Positions 1 to 4,100 of a DNA stretch of 6,971 nt are shown one piece after another. Under the pieces are notes generated by a model. That model made no database searches, was not told the origin of the DNA, and saw only the letters and a list, made by a program, of their open reading frames with translations. The first letter of the stretch is position 1; each line of letters opens with the position of its first letter. This DNA comes from a bacterium (GTDB lineage: Bacteria > Patescibacteriota > Dojkabacteria > JAKAPS01 > JAJZLI01). Location of the stretch: assembly GCA_021803645.1 (NCBI GenBank), contig JAJZLI010000048.1:1-6971 (forward strand), written 5' to 3'. The translations under genes and the position numbers were made by a program.

Positions 1-60
1 GCGGTGGTAATATTAGGAACTATTGGAACTATTTTTGGAATATCTGTGATATCATTTTAG
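1..60 (+). CDS. C-terminal end of a hydrophobic protein (5' end outside the window)
   Basis: The first reading frame is open from the window edge and ends at TAG 58-60, giving 19 residues (AVVILGTIGTIFGISVISF), all hydrophobic or small. This looks like a terminal membrane helix. One base separates its stop from the ATG of the next pilin-like gene, the same tight packing seen between the following genes. It may be a further member of the pilin array or another membrane component of the same system. Too little is visible to assign a family, and the reading frame itself is supported only by its hydrophobicity and its junction with the next gene. Confidence 0.5.
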   Translation, partial: AVVILGTIGTIFGISVISF

Positions 61-61
61 T

Positions 62-379
62 ATGATTACTTTAGCAAGCGCTACAACATGTCCACCTACG
101 GCAACTAGTTGTGATATCTCTTCTCCGTTTAAATTTAGTATTCCAACATTAGCAAATCAAATATTCAATATTTTTTACTTTGTTGTTGGATTAATTTTTA
201 TAGTCTTAATTGTTATTTCTGGTATTAAGATTATTACTGCAGGAGGAAGTAAAGAAGCTGTAGATGAGGCAAAAAAAACTTTAACTTCTAGTATCATAGG
301 TATTATTATTGTGATTCTTGCAGGAATTATAGTCCGATTGATAGGTAGTGTTATTCCTGGGTTTAGTGGCCTTATATAA
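62..379 (+). CDS. Pilin-like two-helix membrane protein 1 (no signal peptide)
   Basis: A 105-residue protein on the VirB2/TrbC-like 'T4SS pilin' plan common in Candidate Phyla Radiation genomes. An N-terminal segment with two cysteines (C10, C17) is followed by TM1 (about 33-57), a charged loop carrying GG at 61-62 and KEAVDEAKK, then TM2 (about 76-98) and a short tail. There is no N-terminal signal peptide. By the positive-inside rule the loop is cytoplasmic and both ends are outside, so C10 and C17 could form a disulfide. The ATG at 62 is the only usable start because its frame has a stop at 47-49. No SD is visible, so translation probably depends on coupling to the upstream gene, whose stop is one base away. 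The pilin-fold assignment rests on architecture and resemblance to its neighbours. The function (pilus subunit or minor pilin of a secretion or DNA-transfer apparatus) is inferred. Confidence 0.8.
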   Translation: MITLASATTCPPTATSCDISSPFKFSIPTLANQIFNIFYFVVGLIFIVLIVISGIKIITAGGSKEAVDEAKKTLTSSIIGIIIVILAGIIVRLIGSVIPGFSGLI

Positions 380-383
380 ACAT

Positions 384-1070
384 ATGATTTTATATAAATA
401 TATTAAATATAAATTTATAACTTTGTTTTTGGTTATTTCTGTTTTGGGTTTTATGATTATTAGTACTTTGGGTGTTATCTATGCCAGTCCGGTTACTATA
501 TCTTGTCAGGATATGGGAAATGCTCTGGATACATATAATGGATCATCCAGTATAACATTTGACAGTATAAATGCATCTGCGGTGTCTTCTGTCCCTACAG
601 GGTTTACTTCATCAATGTCATTTGATTATTCTAGTGGTGTTGTATCTAATTGTTCTCCTGTTTCTTTGAATGCAGATACTACAGGTCAGTTTGTATATAC
701 TATGTCTTCTGTTCCTAGTTCTAGTGATCAATATGTGACACTTTATTATACTGCCTCATCAACATCTTCTAATCCTTCTGGTAGTCAATATTCTCCTACT
801 ACTATTAATAATTTGGAAAACCCAGTATCTCAATATAATAATAATTTCATCTCTTATACTTTAAATAAGGTTGTTTTCCCTATTTTATATGGAGTACTTG
901 GGTTCATCGTTTTAGGCCTTGTATCATATGCAGGATTTCTATGGATGACATCTAAGGGTGACCCTAAAAATATCGATAAGGCAAAATCTGTATTGACCGG
1001 TGCTATTATCGGTGCTATTATTATCATGTTGGCATATGTTATAAGTTTGTTGTTAGTATCAAATATATGA
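384..1070 (+). CDS. Pilin-like protein 2 with a large Ser/Thr-rich ectodomain
   Basis: A 228-residue protein with an N-terminal signal peptide (about 1-34, basic start, hydrophobic core, cleavage near IYA/SP). A secreted region of about 125 residues (35-160) follows, rich in Ser, Thr, Asn and Tyr with two cysteines (C41, C90). At the C terminus is the pilin-like helical pair: TM1 about 163-188, a loop with SKGDPKNIDKAK (190-201), and TM2 about 203-225. The fused ectodomain sets it apart from the other array members and suggests a surface-exposed or tip subunit, possibly adhesive; this is inference. I chose the ATG at 384, four bases after the previous stop. A GTG at 348 in the same frame would overlap the previous gene by 32 bases and put non-signal residues ahead of the signal peptide. 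No SD is visible. The 3' end overlaps the next gene by ATGA. Confidence 0.85.
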   Translation: MILYKYIKYKFITLFLVISVLGFMIISTLGVIYASPVTISCQDMGNALDTYNGSSSITFDSINASAVSSVPTGFTSSMSFDYSSGVVSNCSPVSLNADTTGQFVYTMSSVPSSSDQYVTLYYTASSTSSNPSGSQYSPTTINNLENPVSQYNNNFISYTLNKVVFPILYGVLGFIVLGLVSYAGFLWMTSKGDPKNIDKAKSVLTGAIIGAIIIMLAYVISLLLVSNI

Positions 1071-1534
1071 AGTATTATAAACTTTTTATTTTTTCGATTA
1101 TCATCCCTTTGTTTATTTTTACAATTATATTTTTTGTACACCCCTTTGTTTATGCAGCAAATGATCCCTGTTCTGCATTAGGAGGGACTTTGGGCTCCAA
1201 TGGTGTATGTAATTTTTCATTGAATCCTCCTATTCCAACTAATTGTTCAACTATTAATAGCACTATTTCCACTATTGTTAATGTTCTGTTTGCAGTTGCT
1301 GGACTTTTGTTTTTTGTTATGATTGTTATTGCGGGGATAGAGTGGGTTGTCTCTGGAGGAGATGAGGAGAGGAAACGTAATGCCCAGAATCGTTTAATTC
1401 ACGCTATAGTGGGTATTGCAATTGTTGCTGGTTCATTCCTTATATTTGAACTAATCTTAAACTTATTTGGAGTTGGGGGCTCTATTTTCTCAAGTCCAAT
1501 TGTGAAAACAACTGGTACATGTCAGTTACAATAA
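1067..1534 (+). CDS. Pilin-like protein 3 (signal peptide, four cysteines)
   Basis: A 155-residue protein with a long signal peptide (1-30, cleavage near VYA/AN). A short extracytoplasmic stretch carries C35, C48 and C60. TM1 is about 68-96, then a charged loop SGGDEERKRNAQ (96-107), TM2 about 110-134, and an outside tail with C152. All four cysteines are predicted outside the membrane, so disulfide cross-linking of the N-terminal stretch and tail is plausible. By hand alignment it is about 65% identical (53 of 81 positions) to the 1959-2402 product across the helical core and start of the tail, far closer than to the other array members, so the two are duplicates. Its ATG overlaps the preceding TGA (ATGA), and no SD is visible, so translational coupling is likely. 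The family is the T4SS-pilin type; the specific role is unknown. Confidence 0.85.
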   Translation: MKYYKLFIFSIIIPLFIFTIIFFVHPFVYAANDPCSALGGTLGSNGVCNFSLNPPIPTNCSTINSTISTIVNVLFAVAGLLFFVMIVIAGIEWVVSGGDEERKRNAQNRLIHAIVGIAIVAGSFLIFELILNLFGVGGSIFSSPIVKTTGTCQLQ

Positions 1535-1545
1535 TTTAGATATTT

Positions 1546-1875
1546 ATGAACAATACAAATCCTGCACATTTAACTTCTTTAGTTTCTGTAGTTTTTATAA
1601 TAGTTGGTCTTTTATACTCACTGGTTGGCCTAGCTTTGTTTATTATGGTTCTTGTGAATGGTTTTAAGTATTTGTTTAGTGGGGTGAATCCTGAATTAAA
1701 AGAGCAGGCAAATAAAGGGTTAACTTTTGCAGTAATAGGTTTTGTTGTAATTGTTCTTGCTTATGTAATAATTGTGTTTATAGGTAATTTGATACCTAAT
1801 GGTTATATTGTTTCTTTTATAAATGGAACTACATTACACTTTTCATTGAATAACATTGGTGGAGGTGGTTCTTAG
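1546..1875 (+). CDS. Pilin-like two-helix membrane protein 4 (no signal peptide, no cysteine)
   Basis: A 109-residue protein with TM1 (about 13-38), a loop SGVNPELKEQANK (45-57), TM2 (about 60-81), and a roughly 28-residue polar tail ending in NNIGGGGS. It follows the same plan as its neighbours, but the GG of the loop is GV, there is no cleavable signal peptide and there are no cysteines. It is most like the 62-379 product in length and layout. The ATG at 1546 is 11 bases after the previous stop, and an in-frame TAG at 1537-1539 excludes any earlier start. No SD is visible. It appears to be the last gene of the first pilin transcript, since the next gene has its own promoter. A minor pilin or assembly role is inferred from context only. 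Confidence 0.8.
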   Translation: MNNTNPAHLTSLVSVVFIIVGLLYSLVGLALFIMVLVNGFKYLFSGVNPELKEQANKGLTFAVIGFVVIVLAYVIIVFIGNLIPNGYIVSFINGTTLHFSLNNIGGGGS

Positions 1876-1900
1876 TTTTGTAATTTTTTATTGGTCAATG

Positions 1901-1929
1901 TGGACATATTGTTTATTTTTTGATATAAT
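1901..1929 (+). promoter_or_regulatory. Strong sigma-70-type promoter for the fifth pilin gene
   Basis: The -35 hexamer TGGACA (1901-1906, 5 of 6 consensus bases) lies 17 bp from a perfect -10 TATAAT (1924-1929). The -10 is preceded by an extended -10 TG dinucleotide (TGATATAAT, 1921-1929). The predicted transcript starts near 1936, giving a leader of about 22 nt ahead of the ATG at 1959. It sits in the 83-bp gap after 1875, the longest + strand gap in the pilin cluster. No start site is measured. Confidence 0.8.
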
Positions 1930-1944
1930 GATAGGCTTTATCTG

Positions 1945-1950
1945 AGGAGG
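1945..1950 (+). promoter_or_regulatory. Shine-Dalgarno site that fixes the start of pilin 5
   Basis: AGGAGG (continuing as GTG) lies 8 bases before ATG 1959. An in-frame GTG at 1950 overlaps this site and so cannot be the start. The other four pilin genes have no comparable site. Confidence 0.85.
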
Positions 1951-1958
1951 TGGAAAAT

Positions 1959-2402
1959 ATGAAACGTACAATATTAAAGATTATGGGAGTATTAATTGCT
2001 CTGGTTGCTGTTTTTGGATTTTCACTTCCAGCATTTGCTCAAAATACTTGTCCTTATTATTTATCAACAGGTAATGGAACTTCTGTTTGTAATAGTACAT
2101 TAGCTACAAATCCAAATAGTCTTATTTCAACTATTATAAATGTATTATTTGCTGTTGTTGGATTAATCTTCTTCATAATGATTGTTATTGCTGGAATTCA
2201 GTGGGTAACAACTGGTGGTGAGGAAGAAGGCAAGAAAGCTGCTCAAGGTAGACTTATAAATGCTGTAATTGGTATTGCTATTGTTGCTGCAGCATATCTT
2301 ATTGTTGAATTGGTATCAAGCTTATTAGGTATAGGAAGTATATTTAATAGTAAGATAGTAAATTGTAGTGGTGGAACATGTACATTAGCTCCTGCAAGTT
2401 AA
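1959..2402 (+). CDS. Pilin-like protein 5, probable major pilin
   Basis: A 147-residue precursor. The signal peptide is textbook: MKRTILK, a hydrophobic core, then PAFA with cleavage before Q28. The mature part of about 120 residues has C31 and C44, TM1 (about 55-82), a charged loop TTGGEEEGKKAAQ (84-96), TM2 (about 99-122) and a tail with C136 and C141 (VNCSGGTC). It is a close duplicate of the 1067-1534 product, with the same helical core and a similar cysteine layout. Unlike the rest of the array it has its own extended -10 promoter, a strong SD and a terminator, so it should be the most abundantly made member. I infer that it is the main structural subunit of a pilus or pilus-like conduit and that the upstream paralogs are minor or assembly subunits. 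The ATG at 1959 is preferred to GTG 1950 because GTG 1950 falls inside the SD. Confidence 0.88.
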   Translation: MKRTILKIMGVLIALVAVFGFSLPAFAQNTCPYYLSTGNGTSVCNSTLATNPNSLISTIINVLFAVVGLIFFIMIVIAGIQWVTTGGEEEGKKAAQGRLINAVIGIAIVAAAYLIVELVSSLLGIGSIFNSKIVNCSGGTCTLAPAS

Positions 2403-2407
2403 TAATT

Positions 2408-2427
2408 TGTCATATATTATTATGACA
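2408..2427. repeat. Perfect 7-bp inverted repeat in the convergent intergenic region
   Basis: TGTCATA (2408-2414) and TATGACA (2421-2427) are perfect inverted arms around a 6-base AT spacer. It lies between the pilin 5 stop and the terminator. In RNA it would form a small AU-rich hairpin upstream of the main terminator stem, possibly helping 3' end stability. As DNA it could be a protein site, but its position after both genes makes that less likely. Confidence 0.6.
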
Positions 2428-2433
2428 TATACT

Positions 2434-2460
2434 AAAAAAGGGGATTAACTCCCCTTTTTT
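2434..2460. terminator. Bidirectional intrinsic terminator between pilin 5 and hsp20
   Basis: AAAAAAGGGGA (2434-2444) pairs perfectly with TCCCCTTTTTT (2450-2460) around a five-base loop (TTAAC). The GGGGA/TCCCC core is followed by T6 on the + strand and, reading the other way, also by T6 on the - strand. It lies 31 bases after the pilin 5 stop and 17 bases beyond the hsp20 stop, so it can end both convergent transcripts. Confidence 0.92.
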
Positions 2461-2477
2461 GTTTGTTATTGAATTGA

Positions 2478-2882
2478 TCAGTTGATTTGAATTGCTTTTG
2501 GTTTAGCCTCTTCTGCTTTTGGAAGTGTTAAAGTTAATATTCCATCTTTGAAAGAAGCTTTTGCATCTGCACTTTTTACAGAAGAAGGTAGTGTGACTGA
2601 TCTTGCTAATGACTGTTCTCTTATTTCTTTTCTATAATATTTTTTATTTTTTCCTTTTTCCTCTTTCTCTTCTTTTTTTTCAGCTTTAATTGTAAGGTTA
2701 TCTCCTACAACTGTTATATTCAGATCTTCTTTTGCAAACCCAGGTGCTTTCATTTTTACTACAACATTGTCATCTTCTTCATATAGATCTAGTGCACCAT
2801 CTTCTGTATTGAAAAACATTTCTGTCTCGTCTTCATCAATCCATCTTGGAAAAATCCAAGGATTCCATCTTGTTATTGCCAT
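2478..2882 (-). CDS. hsp20: Small heat-shock protein, Hsp20/alpha-crystallin family
   Basis: A 134-residue ATP-independent holdase chaperone that binds unfolding cytoplasmic proteins. A short N-terminal arm (MAITRWNPW) precedes the alpha-crystallin domain at about 31-122. The domain starts at LDLYEEDDNVVVKMKAPGF, contains LARSVTLPSSV (92-102), and ends with the family signature FKDGILTLTLPK (111-122, the usual A-x-x-x-n-G-v-L block). The C-terminal I-x-I oligomerisation motif is present as IQI (131-133). Length is normal for the family. A Lys/Glu-rich stretch (67-85) fills the loop before the dimerising strand. The ATG at 2882 is chosen because AGGAGG lies 8 bases upstream; an in-frame GTG at 2891 overlaps that SD. 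It is transcribed alone and convergent with pilin 5. A near-consensus promoter and a CIRCE-like repeat upstream suggest heat-responsive repression. Confidence 0.96.
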   Translation of the reverse strand: MAITRWNPWIFPRWIDEDETEMFFNTEDGALDLYEEDDNVVVKMKAPGFAKEDLNITVVGDNLTIKAEKKEEKEEKGKNKKYYRKEIREQSLARSVTLPSSVKSADAKASFKDGILTLTLPKAEEAKPKAIQIN

Positions 2883-2887
2883 AAAAC

Positions 2888-2897
2888 TCACCTCCTT
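2888..2897 (-). promoter_or_regulatory. Near-perfect Shine-Dalgarno site of hsp20
   Basis: On the - strand the sequence reads AAGGAGGTGA, which complements the whole canonical 3' end of bacterial 16S rRNA. The AGGAGG part is 8 bases from ATG 2882. It shows that the host uses a standard anti-SD even though many genes here have no SD. Confidence 0.9.
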
Positions 2898-2898
2898 G

Positions 2899-2925
2899 TT
2901 ATCAGATGATTGTTTAATCTGCTAA
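2899..2925 (-). promoter_or_regulatory. CIRCE-like inverted repeat, candidate HrcA operator
   Basis: On the - strand the arms read TTAGCAGAT (2925-2917) and ATCTGATAA (2907-2899), with 8 of 9 positions complementary across a 9-base spacer. The classical CIRCE element is TTAGCACTC, 9 bases, GAGTGCTAA. Spacer length, arm length and the outer TTAGCA match, while the inner three bases differ. It begins one base after the -10 box, spans the predicted transcription start and ends next to the SD, the usual CIRCE position. Binding by HrcA is inference; the element could serve another repressor or act as an RNA hairpin. Confidence 0.65.
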
Positions 2926-2926
2926 T

Positions 2927-2955
2927 ATTGTATATCTCAATTTTGTCTTTGTCAA
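2927..2955 (-). promoter_or_regulatory. Near-consensus sigma-70 promoter of hsp20
   Basis: Read on the - strand, TTGACA (2955-2950, perfect -35) is followed by 17 bp and TACAAT (2932-2927, 5 of 6 for -10). The start is expected near 2920, giving a leader of about 38 nt that carries the inverted repeat and the SD. A strong housekeeping-type promoter plus an operator fits repressor control better than an alternative sigma factor. Confidence 0.85.
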
Positions 2956-2969
2956 TAGTTTGTTATAAT
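2943..2969 (+). promoter_or_regulatory. Possible promoter for the sbcD-sbcC genes, overlapping the hsp20 promoter
   Basis: A perfect extended -10 (TGTTATAAT, 2961-2969) faces rightwards. Only a weak -35 is available (TTGTCT, 2943-2948, 15-bp spacer). Its upstream half overlaps the hsp20 -35 box at 2950-2955. The expected start near 2976 is only about 3 bases before ATG 2979, downstream of the GAGG at 2970-2973. Either the transcript is nearly leaderless or this box is not the real promoter. Confidence 0.5.
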
Positions 2970-2973
2970 GAGG
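2970..2973 (+). promoter_or_regulatory. Weak Shine-Dalgarno site of sbcD
   Basis: GAGG lies 5 bases before ATG 2979. This supports the start that places the nuclease motif HTADIHLG close to the N terminus, and argues against a start further upstream. It would be functional only if transcription begins upstream of it. Confidence 0.55.
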
Positions 2974-2978
2974 TAATT

Positions 2979-4100
2979 ATGCGTGAAATTAGATTTATAC
3001 ATACTGCAGATATTCATCTGGGGAGAAAATATAAGTATTTGAAGGATATTGCTCACAAAGCGCAATCACATTTAATTGATATTATGATGAAGATTGCTTC
3101 CGTTGCTGTTGATAAAAAGGTTGATTTTGTTTTTATTTCTGGTGATCTTTTTGATAATGAAAACCCATCCTCCTTCTTAATTGCTAAATTTATGGATTTT
3201 GTTGACGTTTTAAATGCTAAAAATATTAAAATAGTTATACTACCTGGGACCCATGATAGTAGCTTGGAAAATTCTTTATACACTAAACATAGTGTATTTA
3301 CTGAAAAAAACAACGTATTTGTATTTATAGATAAATTGACTAAAAAATTCATATTTGAAGACTTTTCTCTTGCTATCTATGGGAATTGTAATCCTGGTAA
3401 ATCTTCTCCTATACTTGGTTTTCAAAAAGATAGTAGTGTTAATTCCCACATAATTTTAGCTCATGGATCATTACAAATTGAGGGTAAATCTGACAAAAAT
3501 GATAGCCCAATATTAATTTCCGATATAGACTCATCCTTTGCAGATTATATTGCCTTGGGACATTGGCATAATTATTATAAGGTGCAGTCGAATGTTCCAT
3601 GTTTTTATAGTGGATCTCCAGAATTAATTGATAAAGATCAAATTAATTCTGGATTTATTATTTATGGTTGTTTAGGAGAAAATGCAAAATTTGAACCTAT
3701 TCATATAGGAGAGAGGAGATTTGATGAAGTTAAAATAGATATTTCTGGTATAACCAAGATTACTGATTTAATTCAAAAAATTAAAACGGGGTCTGATGAA
3801 AATTTGATTAGAAAGGTTGATCTTTGGGGTACTAAAAAGGGAGAATTGATAGGATTTAATTTTTCTAAATTAAAAGAAGAGCTACTCTCTTTATTTTATT
3901 ACTTAATAATAGAAGATCATAGTAGCTTTATTTTGTCTCCAAATAGTTTTTCTAACAATTTTTCTTCAATTGAGAAAATATATTATGAAAGGTTATCTGA
4001 TTTAATTAATAAGGCTTCTTCCCAAGATGAGAAAGAAAAATACTCTAGGGCACTTGAGATGGGCATTGCTCTACTTTCTGGAAATGATGATGTTATATGA
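2979..4100 (+). CDS. sbcD: Mre11/SbcD/YhaO-like DNA repair nuclease with altered metal-site motif
   Basis: A 373-residue calcineurin-like metallophosphoesterase of the Mre11/SbcD family. In partnership with a Rad50-type ATPase, such enzymes process DNA ends using two Mn ions. Motifs in order: HTADIHLG (D11, H13), SGDLFDN (D56), PGTHDS (T91, H92, D93), ILAHGSL (H162) and LGHWHN (H195, H197). About 170 residues follow for the capping and partner-binding part. Length is close to E. coli SbcD (about 400). The third motif is normally GNHD or GNHE, with Asn as a metal ligand; here Thr replaces it (codon ACC), while every other ligand is kept. The start at ATG 2979 is backed by GAGG and by family N-termini. 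An upstream in-frame extension to 2910 would add unrelated hydrophobic residues and run through the hsp20 promoter. It overlaps the ATPase gene by ATGA, so the two are co-translated partners. Confidence 0.93.
   Translation: MREIRFIHTADIHLGRKYKYLKDIAHKAQSHLIDIMMKIASVAVDKKVDFVFISGDLFDNENPSSFLIAKFMDFVDVLNAKNIKIVILPGTHDSSLENSLYTKHSVFTEKNNVFVFIDKLTKKFIFEDFSLAIYGNCNPGKSSPILGFQKDSSVNSHIILAHGSLQIEGKSDKNDSPILISDIDSSFADYIALGHWHNYYKVQSNVPCFYSGSPELIDKDQINSGFIIYGCLGENAKFEPIHIGERRFDEVKIDISGITKITDLIQKIKTGSDENLIRKVDLWGTKKGELIGFNFSKLKEELLSLFYYLIIEDHSSFILSPNSFSNNFSSIEKIYYERLSDLINKASSQDEKEKYSRALEMGIALLSGNDDVI

Noticed and set aside
348..383. Longer form of pilin 2 starting at GTG 348
   Set aside because: It would overlap the previous gene by 32 bases and put an unrelated stretch before a clear signal peptide that begins at ATG 384.
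854..1141. Minus-strand open frame of 95 codons
   Set aside because: It lies opposite two well-supported pilin genes and has no family resemblance or SD; it is a shadow of the coding strand.
2408..2460. Riboswitch or small RNA between pilin 5 and hsp20
   Set aside because: The region is fully explained by a 7-bp inverted repeat and a bidirectional terminator, with no room for a folded aptamer and no promoter.
2943..2955. Tandem GACAAA on the minus strand as a CtsR-type heat-shock operator
   Set aside because: CtsR sites are GTCAAA heptads three bases apart. Here the two copies are contiguous, differ in sequence and coincide with the -35 box.
2910..2978. N-terminal extension of the nuclease gene from 2910
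   Set aside because: The added 23 residues are hydrophobic and unlike the family, the DNA is occupied by the hsp20 promoter and operator, and GAGG precedes ATG 2979.
3053..3352. Minus-strand open frame of 99 codons inside the nuclease gene
   Set aside because: It lies antisense to conserved metallophosphoesterase motifs and has no features of its own.
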